Of a stretch of DNA of 64,000 nucleotides, positions 1 through 7,977 are shown in pieces (within the stretch, counting starts at the first letter, position 1; each line of letters starts with the position of its first letter). Below the pieces are notes generated by a model. That model did no database searches. It had not been told where the DNA came from and saw nothing but the letters and a program-made list of their open reading frames with translations. This DNA is from an uncultured Faecalibacterium sp. (lineage in GTDB: Bacteria; Bacillota; Clostridia; Oscillospirales; Ruminococcaceae), in assembly GCA_934539245.1 (NCBI GenBank), contig CAKTCK010000002.1, positions 18,437 through 82,436 on the forward strand. The letters are read 5' to 3'. Position numbers and translations under genes: made by a program.

Positions 1-1311
1 GCTATGGTCATGGCCTTTACGGTCAACGCCCGGGCGGCGATGATCTTTGTGGTCACCATCCCGCTGCTCAGCGTGGTGGTGTTCGGCGTGATGGTGATCA
101 CCCGGCCGCTGTACAAGACCGTGCAGACCCGGCTGGACCGGGTACTGGGTCTGACCCGCGAGAACCTGACCGGCGTGCGCGTGGTGCGCGCCTTTGATAA
201 GGAGCAGAGCGAGATCGAACGCTTTGAGGACGCCAACGCCCTGCTGACCGGGATGCAGCTGCACGTCGGCCATCTTTCGGCGCTGATGAACCCGCTGACC
301 TATGTGCTCATCAACCTTGCCATCGTGGCACTGCTGTATGTGGGCAGCATTGAGATCAACGTGGGCGGCATGGCGTCCGGCGATGTGATCGCGCTGGTGA
401 ACTACATGAACCAGATCCTTGTGGAACTGGTAAAGCTTGCCAACCTCATTGTGCAGATCAGCAAGGCGCTGGCCTGCGCAGGCCGCGTGCAGGCGGTGCT
501 GGATACCAAACCCGGCATGACCTTCCCCGCCGAACTGCTGGGCGAGGTTGCCGCAGACAAGACCGGCGATGCCGTGCGCTTTGACCATGTAGGCCTGACC
601 TACGCCGGCGCAGGCGCACCCAGCCTGACCGATATCAGCTTTACCGCCAAAAAGGGGCAGACCATCGGCGTCATCGGCGGCACCGGCAGCGGCAAATCCA
701 GCTTGGTGAACCTCATCCCGCGCTTCTACGATGCCACCGAGGGCAGCGTGGAGATCTTTGGCCGCCCGGTGCAAAGCTACCCCCGGGACGCTTTGCGCGG
801 CCGGGTGGCGGTGGTCATGCAGAAGGCACAGCTCTTCGGCGGCACCATCCGCTCCAATCTGCTGTGGGGCAACAAGGACGCCACCGATGCCGACCTGTGG
901 GCAGCGCTGGAAACGGCGCAGGCCGCAGACTTTGTGCGTGCAAAGCCCCTTGGGCTGGACGAGCCGGTGGAGCAGGGTGGACGCAACCTTTCCGGCGGAC
1001 AGAAGCAGCGACTGACCATCGCCCGTGCGCTGGTGGGCAAGCCGGACATTTTGATCCTTGATGACAGCGCCAGCGCACTGGACTACGCCACCGACGCCGC
1101 TCTGCGCAAGGCACTGGCGGCGCTGCCCGGAGCGCTGACCGTGTTCATCGTCAGCCAGCGTGCCGCCAGTTTGCAGCACGCCGACCAAATTTTGGTGCTG
1201 GATGACGGCCATCTGGTGGGCATCGGCACCCACAGTGCCCTGCGCAGCAGCTGCCCGGTGTACGAGGAGATCTACGAGAGCCAGTTCAAGAAAGGGGAGG
1301 CAGAAGCATGA
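1..1311 (+). CDS. ABC exporter half-transporter (TMD-NBD), 5' end cut by window
   Basis: Membrane ABC exporter subunit with fused transmembrane and ATPase domains. The reading frame is open to base 1, so the first ATG at base 4 is internal and roughly 150 N-terminal residues lie off the window (about 580 is usual). Visible transmembrane helices precede an NBD with Walker A GGTGSGKSS (visible residues ~224-232), signature LSGGQKQR (~327) and Walker B ending in ILILDDSAS. The usual catalytic Glu after Walker B is Asp here, as in the degenerate half of heterodimeric exporters. Its stop overlaps the start of the next ABC gene by 4 nt (ATGA), so the two are translationally coupled and very likely form one heterodimer. 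The substrate (drug, lipid or peptide) cannot be told from sequence. Confidence 0.93.
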   Translation, partial: AMVMAFTVNARAAMIFVVTIPLLSVVVFGVMVITRPLYKTVQTRLDRVLGLTRENLTGVRVVRAFDKEQSEIERFEDANALLTGMQLHVGHLSALMNPLTYVLINLAIVALLYVGSIEINVGGMASGDVIALVNYMNQILVELVKLANLIVQISKALACAGRVQAVLDTKPGMTFPAELLGEVAADKTGDAVRFDHVGLTYAGAGAPSLTDISFTAKKGQTIGVIGGTGSGKSSLVNLIPRFYDATEGSVEIFGRPVQSYPRDALRGRVAVVMQKAQLFGGTIRSNLLWGNKDATDADLWAALETAQAADFVRAKPLGLDEPVEQGGRNLSGGQKQRLTIARALVGKPDILILDDSASALDYATDAALRKALAALPGALTVFIVSQRAASLQHADQILVLDDGHLVGIGTHSALRSSCPVYEEIYESQFKKGEAEA

Positions 1312-3083
1312 GTGCAAAAGCAAAAAACAAGCTGACCCCGCAGCAGCGCAAAGCCACCCTGAACCGGGTGCTGCACAAAATCCGTCCGTACAGCGCCTTT
1401 GTGGTGTGCAGCCTGCTGGTGGCGGCGGTCAGCGTAGCCGCCCAGCTGTATATCCCCATCCTGTGCGGTGATGCCATTGATAAAATGCTGGGCAAGGGCA
1501 ATGTAGACCTTGCCGGGGTGCTGCGCATTGCCGTAAGCATTCTGGTGGTGGCAGCCGTAGCCGCCCTTGCACAGTGGCTTCTGAGCGTGTGCAACAACCG
1601 CATCACCTTCTCGGTCAGCCGCGACCTGCGCAACGAGGCGCTGCGTAAAATTCAGACCCTGCCGCTGTCCTATCTGGACAGCCACCCCTCCGGCGATATC
1701 GTCAGCCGCATGGTGGCGGATGTGGACACCTTTGCGGACGGTCTACTGATGGGCTTCACCCAGCTGTTCTCCGGCATCCTGACCATTTTTGGCACCCTGC
1801 TGTTCATGCTGCGGGAGAACGTGCCCATCACGCTGGTGGTGGTGTGCATCACCCCGCTGAGCCTTGTGGTGGCGGGCTTTCTGGCAAAGCGCAGCTACGG
1901 CTACTTCCAGAGCCAGAGCACCGTGCGCGGCAAGCAGACCGCGCTGGTCAACGAGATGATCGAGGGTCAGAAAGTGGTGCAGGCCTTTGGGCATGAAGCC
2001 GAGAGTCTTGCCGCCTTTGACGAAGTGAACGGACAATTACAGGAGGTGAGCCTGAAGGCCATCTTCTTCTCCAGCCTGACCAACCCCGCCACCCGCTTTG
2101 TGAACAACATCGTGTACGCGGGCGTGGGTCTTGTTGGTGCGCTGTACGCCGTGCGCGGCGGCATCACCATCGGCCAGCTGAGCGTTTTTCTGAGCTACGC
2201 CAACCAGTACACGAAGCCCTTCAACGAGATCTCGGGCGTAGTCACCGAGCTGCAAAACGCACTGGCCTGCGCCGCCCGGGTGTTTGAACTGCTGGACGCC
2301 GAAGATCAGGTGCCGGAGGCCGAAAATGCCGCCGCGTTGCAGCCGGACGGTCATGTGCAGCTGCAGGATGTGTCCTTCCGCTACCTGCCCGACCGCCCGC
2401 TCATTGAGGGGCTCTCGCTGGATGTGCAGCCCGGCCAGCGCATTGCCATCGTAGGCCCTACCGGCTGCGGCAAGACCACCCTGATCAACCTGCTCATGCG
2501 GTTCTATGATGTGAACAGCGGCAGCATCAAGGTGTCCGGCACCGATATCCGGGATGTGACCCGCGCTTCCCTGCGCGGCAGCTACGGCATGGTATTGCAG
2601 GACACTTGGCTGCGCGCCGGTACGGTGCGGGAGAACATCGCCTACGGCAAGCCGGACGCCACCATGGACGAGGTGATCGCCGCCGCCAAGGCTGCCCACG
2701 CCCACAGCTTTATCCGCCGTCTGCCCGAGGGCTACGATACCGTCATTGCAGAGGACGGCGGCAACATCAGTCAGGGACAAAAGCAGCTGCTCTGCATCGC
2801 CCGCGTAATGCTCTGCCTGCCGCCCATGCTGATCCTGGACGAAGCCACCTCCTCCATTGATACCCGCACCGAGGTGCGCATCCAGAAGGCTTTTGCCCGC
2901 ATGATGCAGGGACGCACCAGCTTTATCGTGGCGCACCGCCTTTCCACCATCCGGGAAGCAGACGTCATCCTTGTCATGAAGGACGGCCACATCGTGGAGC
3001 AGGGCAATCACGACCAGCTGCTGGCACAGGGCGGCTTCTACGCCAAGCTCTACAACAGCCAGTTCGAGGGTGTGCAGACCTGA
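1308..3083 (+). CDS. ABC exporter half-transporter (TMD-NBD), heterodimer partner
   Basis: Full-length 591-residue ABC exporter subunit: a six-helix membrane domain (residues ~30-320) followed by an NBD with Walker A GPTGCGKTT (~382), Walker B LILDEATSS (~510) and the switch His in IVAHRLS. The signature motif is ISQGQ instead of LSGGQ. It therefore keeps the catalytic Glu but has a weakened signature, the mirror image of the upstream partner. Together they would make one competent site (Walker A/B from this subunit with LSGGQ from the partner) and one degenerate site, the pattern known for BmrCD and TM287/288. The start overlaps the previous stop (ATGA) and is preceded by GGGGAGG. A strong hairpin follows. 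Confidence 0.95.
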   Translation: MSAKAKNKLTPQQRKATLNRVLHKIRPYSAFVVCSLLVAAVSVAAQLYIPILCGDAIDKMLGKGNVDLAGVLRIAVSILVVAAVAALAQWLLSVCNNRITFSVSRDLRNEALRKIQTLPLSYLDSHPSGDIVSRMVADVDTFADGLLMGFTQLFSGILTIFGTLLFMLRENVPITLVVVCITPLSLVVAGFLAKRSYGYFQSQSTVRGKQTALVNEMIEGQKVVQAFGHEAESLAAFDEVNGQLQEVSLKAIFFSSLTNPATRFVNNIVYAGVGLVGALYAVRGGITIGQLSVFLSYANQYTKPFNEISGVVTELQNALACAARVFELLDAEDQVPEAENAAALQPDGHVQLQDVSFRYLPDRPLIEGLSLDVQPGQRIAIVGPTGCGKTTLINLLMRFYDVNSGSIKVSGTDIRDVTRASLRGSYGMVLQDTWLRAGTVRENIAYGKPDATMDEVIAAAKAAHAHSFIRRLPEGYDTVIAEDGGNISQGQKQLLCIARVMLCLPPMLILDEATSSIDTRTEVRIQKAFARMMQGRTSFIVAHRLSTIREADVILVMKDGHIVEQGNHDQLLAQGGFYAKLYNSQFEGVQT

Positions 3084-3100
3084 GTACCCCTCATAACATT

Positions 3101-3139
3101 AACAAAAAGGAGAGATGCGGCGCATCTCTCCTTTTTGTT
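3101..3139. terminator. Bidirectional intrinsic terminator
   Basis: Near-perfect palindrome with 19-bp arms around a single central G, flanked by A-run and T-run, so it can terminate both the ABC operon from the left and the converging trigger-factor-like gene from the right. Confidence 0.85.
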
Positions 3140-3140
3140 A

Positions 3141-4094
3141 TCATTTATTCTCCGGTTCCTGCACGATAGGCTCCGCCGGCGGCGGGGTGAGGGTGGAATG
3201 CTCCACCACAAAAGCCGCAGCTCTTGCCCGGGCAAGGCGCTGACGCACCTTGCGGGTGTCGTTCGCGGGGAAGGTGCACTCCCCGTCCAGCTTCTCGTCC
3301 CAGTTGGCAAGGGCGGCATTCACCTCGGCTTCGGTGGGCTGCAAGCCCTCCCGCTCAGCCACCAGCAAAAGCCCCAGCCAGCTGCGCAGCTTGCGCTCCG
3401 CCTGCTGGTGCAGCCACTGCCGGAACTGTTCCACCGTCTGCCCGCGTACCGCCAAGAACTGGTCAAAGTTGATTCCGTTTGCCTGCAGGCTCAGATTGAA
3501 TTGCCGCTGCTCGGCAAAGTAGTTGCCCGCTTCCAGACGCTTGGGCACTGGTCCGGTCACCTCGTCGCCCAGCTGCCAGACCAGCTCCTTCTCTGCCCTA
3601 TCCCTGGCCTGTGCGCAGCGCTTTGCGTAGAGCTCCCGGGTCACCCGGTCGCGCAGCGCAGCCTTGCCTGCGGCATCGGCGGCGCGCTCTTCATCACCAT
3701 AGTTGCGGTTGATCTCCAGCTCAATGGTCAACCGGCGCAGCGGGTGTGGCTCGATGGGCTGCACAAAGCCGGTATCCCGTCCCAGCTCCAGCGGCGGCAG
3801 GGTGTAGAACTGCGCCCCCGCCCGGAAGCCCTCGGCCTTGTTGACCGCCAGCAGTTCAAAGTCCGGGTCGGTCACCGGTACAAGCTGCTGCTCCTGCACC
3901 AGCTGCCGGTAAAGAGGGTCAAAGCCCTCTAGAATGGTGCGGTTCACCGCTGCCGTCAGCAGCTCTTCTTCGTCCTGCGGGGCATCCGGGGCAGCCTGCT
4001 CTTTTGCCAGCGCAGCCGCCAGCTCCTCCGCGCTTGCCGTGAATACCAACCGGCAGTCCCCCGGCTCAGCCATGCCGAAATGTTCCAGTTTCAT
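3141..4094 (-). CDS. Trigger-factor-like protein without ribosome-binding signature
   Basis: A 317-residue cytosolic protein with no signal peptide or membrane helix. Residues ~190-270 (from EAGNYFAEQRQFNLSLQ through VRGQTVEQFRQWLHQ to the AEREGLQPTEAEV segment) follow the pattern of the trigger factor C-terminal chaperone domain (Trigger_C). The first 70 residues resemble a shrunken trigger factor N-domain, but the ribosome-docking GFRK loop is missing and no complete FKBP-type PPIase domain is evident. Its job is unknown; a ribosome-independent chaperone is a guess. The start has a good RBS (GGGAGGG). It lies 17 nt downstream of the DUF3592 gene and is probably cotranscribed with it. SurA-type or another all-helical fold is the alternative. 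Confidence 0.6.
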   Translation of the reverse strand: MKLEHFGMAEPGDCRLVFTASAEELAAALAKEQAAPDAPQDEEELLTAAVNRTILEGFDPLYRQLVQEQQLVPVTDPDFELLAVNKAEGFRAGAQFYTLPPLELGRDTGFVQPIEPHPLRRLTIELEINRNYGDEERAADAAGKAALRDRVTRELYAKRCAQARDRAEKELVWQLGDEVTGPVPKRLEAGNYFAEQRQFNLSLQANGINFDQFLAVRGQTVEQFRQWLHQQAERKLRSWLGLLLVAEREGLQPTEAEVNAALANWDEKLDGECTFPANDTRKVRQRLARARAAAFVVEHSTLTPPPAEPIVQEPENK

Positions 4095-4111
4095 GCGGTG
4101 TCCCTCCCCTC

Positions 4112-4489
4112 TCAGCGGTTCATGATGCCGACCATCAGCACCAGCAGTGCCACGCCGATGCCAACGTACAGCAGCTCGGCACCCAACACGGACTTATCGC
4201 CCTCTACGAACATCTTCTCCGGTGCATCGGGGTCGTAGTACAGGGTGACCACACTGCCCTCGGCAAAGGGCTTGCCCTTGGCGGGCTTGGGGTACTGCAG
4301 CCGGTGGCTGCCGCCTGCGGTGGTAAACTCCAGCACATAGGCAGCGCCGTCCCGGCTCTGCACCGTGCCGCTTACCGTGGCCTGCACGCAGACGCCCTTG
4401 GTGCGCAGCTGCTGCCGCGCACGCACGCTGCGCAGCGCCATGTAAAACATGATCAGTGCGCCGACCAGAAAAATAATCACATTCAGCAT
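4112..4489 (-). CDS. DUF3592 small membrane protein
   Basis: A 125-residue protein with a transmembrane helix at residues ~2-19, a beta-rich extracytoplasmic or cytoplasmic middle (~30-95) with the TVTLYYDP-like segment typical of DUF3592 (here VVTLYYDPDAPEKMF), and a second helix at ~103-121. The function of the family is unknown. It is the first gene of a probable two-gene unit with the trigger-factor-like gene. A GGGAAAA-type RBS precedes the ATG, and the upstream region is shared with the oppositely oriented tRNA-Leu promoter. Confidence 0.7.
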   Translation of the reverse strand: MLNVIIFLVGALIMFYMALRSVRARQQLRTKGVCVQATVSGTVQSRDGAAYVLEFTTAGGSHRLQYPKPAKGKPFAEGSVVTLYYDPDAPEKMFVEGDKSVLGAELLYVGIGVALLVLMVGIMNR

Positions 4490-4639
4490 CGTTTTCCCTC
4501 GTTTTTCCGTAATCGCCGGGCGGTGCCCGGACGTATAGCTTATTGTACCATAATCTGCCCTAAAAAGCGCCCCGCAGCCGCTATCCAGAGTGCACCAACT
4601 TTGCCGTAAAAATTTGTCGAATAATTTTGAAATTAAGCC

Positions 4640-4667
4640 TTGACATTTCTTTTGTATCTGGTATAAT
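4640..4667 (+). promoter_or_regulatory. Sigma-A promoter of tRNA-Leu
   Basis: TTGACA at 4640-4645 and TATAAT at 4662-4667, spacer 16, ending 45 nt before the tRNA. Both hexamers match the consensus exactly. Confidence 0.85.
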
Positions 4668-4711
4668 AACTATCGTTCCCGGCGCTGCGGTGCAGGAACA
4701 CAACAGAATAT

Positions 4712-4798
4712 GCGGATATGGCGGAATTGGCAGACGCGTTAGATTCAGGTTCTAATCGGGGCAACTCGGTGGAGGTTCAAGTCCTCTTATCCGCACCA
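4712..4798 (+). tRNA. tRNA-Leu (anticodon CAG)
   Basis: The acceptor arms GCGGATA and TATCCGC pair, with discriminator A and an encoded CCA (4796-4798). The anticodon stem TTAGA/TCTAA encloses the loop TTCAGGT, giving anticodon CAG at 4746-4748, which reads CUG, the most used Leu codon here. A long variable arm typical of class II tRNA-Leu and the T-loop GTTCAAGTC are present. A consensus promoter precedes it and an intrinsic terminator follows directly. Confidence 0.97.
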
Positions 4799-4799
4799 C

Positions 4800-4836
4800 A
4801 AGAAAGACAGCTTTTGATAGCTGTCTTTCTTGTTTT
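4800..4836 (+). terminator. Terminator of tRNA-Leu
   Basis: 13-bp stem (AAGAAAGACAGCT with its complement) and a 6-nt loop, followed by TGTTTTAT. Confidence 0.85.
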
Positions 4837-5012
4837 ATACGGCAATTTCTCTTTAGCAGTAACAGCGAATAAGAGGACTTGAACAGCACGGCCCCGCCGC
4901 AGGTGGGGCACTCCCAACCCGTAGGAATGTCTAACGGGAGGACTGCCGCAGTCATCTGGCAGACAGCACAAAAATCAGCGCTGATTTTTGGCGCAGGTTA
5001 CGCGTTTAACCT
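4837..5012. other. Intergenic region with inverted tRNA-Leu scrap and palindrome
   Basis: No convincing gene. Bases 4869-4884 are the exact reverse complement of tRNA-Leu bases 4775-4790 (T-loop and 3' acceptor). The match continues imperfectly towards the CGC of the acceptor. A 20-nt perfect palindrome (AAAAATCAGC and its complement) lies at 4970-4989. Short minus-strand frames here contain a Cys-x-x-Cys-Gly-Gly, but nothing supports them as real proteins. Confidence 0.6.
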
Positions 5013-5041
5013 TTGCCAACAGGCTGGTTCTGTTGTAGGAT
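5013..5041 (+). promoter_or_regulatory. Probable promoter of the LacI remnant and MATE gene
   Basis: TTGCCA at 5013-5018 and TAGGAT at 5036-5041, spacer 17, 35 nt before the ATG of the LacI fragment. Confidence 0.5.
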
Positions 5042-5075
5042 AGAATCAGAACGGCAACGGAAAGAAGGCGCAAAG

Positions 5076-5231
5076 ATGGAACAGTCTCGAGTCCGCATTG
5101 TGGATATCGCGGAGGCGTTGGGGCTCAGTACCGCCACTGTCTCCAACGTGATCCATGGCAAGACGAAAAAGCTCTCGGACGAAACGGTGAAACGGGAAAG
5201 CACAAGGAGGCTGCCATGTCAGACTTTATGA
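5076..5231 (+). pseudogene. Truncated LacI-family regulator (HTH only)
   Basis: ATG at 5076 after an AAAGAAGG-type RBS. The first ~40 residues are a clean LacI-type DNA-binding domain (VRIVDIAEALGLSTATVSNV, then HGKTKKLSDETVKR). At that point the family normally continues into the hinge helix and a ~270-residue sugar-binding domain. Here the frame instead runs into ESTRRLPCQTL and stops inside the start of the MATE gene, so about 85 percent of the regulator is gone. The MATE gene's RBS (AAGGAGG) sits exactly at the break. It is probably a deletion remnant. An isolated HTH peptide could still be translated, but without a dimerisation domain, binding would be weak. Confidence 0.75.
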
Positions 5232-6568
5232 GGACCCTTTGCAAAATCGCCATTCCGGTCACCTTACAGGGGATGCTGCAAGCCTCCTTTTCCATCGTGG
5301 ATCAGATCATGATCGGGCAGCTGGGCGAGGCTGGTATTGCTGCTGTGGGGCTGTGCGGCAATTTTACCCTTATTTTCTCCGTGATGTCGGGCGCTGTCAG
5401 CACAGTTGCCGGTATTCTGATCGCACAGTTTCTGGGCGCAGAGGAGCACACCGAGGCGTGGCGCAGTCTGGATGTGAGCCTTGTCTGCGGGGGTGTGCTG
5501 GCAGTACTGTTTCTGCTGGCGGCAGGCGGCTTCCCGGCGCAGGTCTTAGGGCTTTATACGGAGGATGGCGCCATCCTCCGCGTGGGGGTGGGGTACTTCC
5601 GCATCGTGGCGTTCTCTTATCTGCCCATGGCGGTCAGCACCGTTCTGTCCGCATGGCTGCGCTGCAAGGAACACGCCGCTGTCCCCTTTTGGGCAAGCCT
5701 TGGCGCGGTAGCGGCGAACACCGGGCTGAACTATCTGCTCATCTTCGGAAAGCTGGGTGCTCCCGCTATGGGCGTTACCGGTGCCGCCATCGCCACGCTG
5801 GTTTCCCAGCTTTTGAACCTGCTTTTGATCTTGATCGGCTTTGCAATCTGCCTTCAAAAAGAAGCGGAACGCCCGTTCTGGTCACTGCGGTTTGAGACCC
5901 TCACCCTGCGGGCGTACGGAGGCATGATCCTGCCCATTCTTATCAGCGAATTTCTGTGGAGCTTGGGGCAGAACGTGGAATCTGCGGTGTATGGGCATCT
6001 GGGCACCGCAAGCCTTGCCGCCTACACCCTTACCAGCCCGCTTCAAGGGCTGATTATCGGGGCCTTGAGCGGCCTGTCCGCAGCCGCCGGGGTGATGGTA
6101 GGCAAGCAACTGGGCAAAAAAGACTATGCTGCCGCCTACGTAGAATCCAAAAAGCTCATGGCGGCAGGGCTGATAGGATCAGTGGCGGTATCGGCGCTGG
6201 TAGTCTTGCTGGCGGGGCCTTATACCGGCTGGTATCGCGTAGCACCCGGCGTAAAAAGGCTGGGCAGCCTGCTGCTGGTGGTGTTTGCCCTGTATGCGCC
6301 CATCAAGGTGGAAAACATGATCCTTGGCGGCGGCATCCTGCGCAGCGGCGGCAATACCGGGATCATTCTGGTCATCGACTGTCTGGGAACATGGTGCGTC
6401 GGCATTCCCTTGTGTCTGCTGGCTGCCCACGGGCTGCGGTGGGGCATCGTAGGCGTATACGCCCTGCTCAACGCAGAGGAAGCGTTCCGGCTGGTTTTGT
6501 CCCTTGTGATGTTCCGAAGGCGCAGCTGGATGGTCAGTTTGTCCGATCCAAAGCAAGGCGTATCCTGA
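5216..6568 (+). CDS. MATE family efflux transporter
   Basis: A 450-residue inner-membrane antiporter with twelve predicted hydrophobic helices in two six-helix halves. It is typical of MATE (NorM/DinF-type) proteins, which expel cationic compounds in exchange for Na+ or H+. The opening segment MSDFMRTLCKIAIPVTLQGM and the following DQIMIGQLGEAGIAAVG are typical MATE helix 1. The start is fixed by AAGGAGG 7 nt upstream. It overlaps the out-of-frame end of the LacI remnant, so it now relies on that gene's promoter. The substrate is unknown. Confidence 0.9.
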   Translation: MSDFMRTLCKIAIPVTLQGMLQASFSIVDQIMIGQLGEAGIAAVGLCGNFTLIFSVMSGAVSTVAGILIAQFLGAEEHTEAWRSLDVSLVCGGVLAVLFLLAAGGFPAQVLGLYTEDGAILRVGVGYFRIVAFSYLPMAVSTVLSAWLRCKEHAAVPFWASLGAVAANTGLNYLLIFGKLGAPAMGVTGAAIATLVSQLLNLLLILIGFAICLQKEAERPFWSLRFETLTLRAYGGMILPILISEFLWSLGQNVESAVYGHLGTASLAAYTLTSPLQGLIIGALSGLSAAAGVMVGKQLGKKDYAAAYVESKKLMAAGLIGSVAVSALVVLLAGPYTGWYRVAPGVKRLGSLLLVVFALYAPIKVENMILGGGILRSGGNTGIILVIDCLGTWCVGIPLCLLAAHGLRWGIVGVYALLNAEEAFRLVLSLVMFRRRSWMVSLSDPKQGVS

Positions 6569-6576
6569 AAAACGCA

Positions 6577-6622
6577 AAAGCCCCTTGTCCGCACCATCAA
6601 GGTGTCGGGCAGGGGGCTTTTA
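6577..6622 (+). terminator. Terminator of MATE gene
   Basis: AAAAGCCCCTTGTCCG pairs imperfectly with CGGGCAGGGGGCTTTT across a ~14-nt loop, followed by TATG. Confidence 0.65.
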
Positions 6623-6668
6623 TGTGGTTCACCGCTTCTCTGAAAAAGAGAAAGCGGCCTGTTATTTA

Positions 6669-7694
6669 TCAGACCTCCGGCGGCGGGCAGCAGCTCTCCC
6701 GTGGGATGAGCTTGTGCGGCACGATGATCTTTGTTGCCAGAAGGTTCGGGTTTTCGATGTGGTTGATGGTTTGGCTGGCGGCCTCCATACCCAGCTGATA
6801 GGGGTTGACGTCCACGGTGGTCAGCTGCGGGCTGGTGATGCGGGAGAACAGGGAGTTGTTGAAGGACACGATGGACAGGTCCTTTGGGACACGCAGCCCC
6901 AGCTTGCCGCAGAACTGTTCCAGCACCACGGCAAGGATGTCATCGCTGACCAGCATGGCGGTGGGGTGGTCCGGCGCGGTGAGCAGGGCTTTCAGCGCGC
7001 CCTCATAGGCGTCGTTCAGGGTGTTGACCTCCACACAGTCCTCTTCCCGCGGGGTGATGCCGTGCTTGAGCAGGGACATCTGGTAGCCCCGCTTGCGCTC
7101 TGCGGAAAACAGCATGGCGTTGCTGACCCCGAAATACGCAATACGGCGGTGGCCCATCTCATAAAGGTAATCGGCAGCTTCCTCTCCGGCAAGGGCGTTG
7201 TCGTTATCGATGTAGATGGTCTGGTTCGCGGACTGTGCCGCCTTGCCCACAATGACATGGAGCAGCCCCTCGCTGCGCAGATATGCGGCCACCGGGCAGT
7301 CCTTTTTGGAGTAGAGCAGGATAAACCCATCCGCCTGTGCGTTGGCCACCATGCTCTGGATGGCGTCCAGCACCTCGGCATCGTCCTGCCCGGTGATGAC
7401 CGTGTTCACATACCGCCGCTGGTTGCAGAACTGCCCGATGCCGCGGATGATCTCCAGATGAAAGGCGTTTTCGTAGACATCCCGCTGGGAGGAGGGCAGA
7501 ATGATGCCGATGGTCTTGGAAAAAGCCTCCACCGGTTCGGCCTCAAAATTCGGCTCATAGCCCAGCTGCGCCATGATGCGGCGCACCCGCTCCTTGGTCT
7601 CCCGGCTGATGGAAGGGCTGTCCTTGCAGGTGCGGGACACCGTGGAGGGCGAGACCCCCGCTGCCGCTGCCACGTCCTTGATGGTAACTGCCAT
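6669..7694 (-). CDS. LacI/GalR-family transcriptional regulator
   Basis: A 341-residue regulator. An N-terminal LacI HTH (TIKDVAAAAGVSPSTVSRT, residues 4-22) and hinge are followed by a periplasmic-binding-protein-like effector domain (~60-335) for a sugar or phosphosugar. It is divergent from the PTS permease, EEP and malQ genes, with 283 bases between the two start codons. Local repression of alpha-glucoside use is therefore the likely role. The intergenic region holds three copies of TTGCGTAAA, which are candidate half-operators. The ligand is not deducible. Confidence 0.92.
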   Translation of the reverse strand: MAVTIKDVAAAAGVSPSTVSRTCKDSPSISRETKERVRRIMAQLGYEPNFEAEPVEAFSKTIGIILPSSQRDVYENAFHLEIIRGIGQFCNQRRYVNTVITGQDDAEVLDAIQSMVANAQADGFILLYSKKDCPVAAYLRSEGLLHVIVGKAAQSANQTIYIDNDNALAGEEAADYLYEMGHRRIAYFGVSNAMLFSAERKRGYQMSLLKHGITPREEDCVEVNTLNDAYEGALKALLTAPDHPTAMLVSDDILAVVLEQFCGKLGLRVPKDLSIVSFNNSLFSRITSPQLTTVDVNPYQLGMEAASQTINHIENPNLLATKIIVPHKLIPRESCCPPPEV

Positions 7695-7767
7695 TGTCTG
7701 TTCCTCCCTGATATAGTGGTTCTATTGTAAAGCCGTTTGTACGCAATGTCAATGTTTGCGCACGGAA

Positions 7768-7916
7768 TTGCGTAAACCATGCAACGCTGCGCCTGCGTAC
7801 CTTCGACAATTTCCACAAATAATCCTTCGTGCGATTGTAGAAAACGTAGAAAGATTGTTTTTTACGCAAAAAACTCTTGTAAAAATTGCGGAGTTGGATT
7901 ATCCTTGTTGCGTAAA
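7768..7916. promoter_or_regulatory. Regulatory region with three TTGCGTAAA sites
   Basis: The 9-mer TTGCGTAAA occurs at 7768-7776 (+), 7861-7869 (minus strand) and 7908-7916 (+), between the divergent LacI regulator and the PTS gene. Partial variants (TTGCGC, TTGCGG) lie nearby. These are candidate half-sites for the LacI protein; the assignment is inferred. Confidence 0.45.
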
Positions 7917-7977
7917 GTAGTGCAAACACAATGCAACGCTTGCACAAAACGATGCAAAAGGAATAAGGAGGAACATC

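Noticed and set aside
4752..4971. Small minus-strand frames over tRNA-Leu and its 3' side, one with Cys-x-x-Cys-Gly-Gly
   Set aside because: They overlap the tRNA and its terminator, lack an RBS, and one ends in the well-known translated-tRNA artefact.
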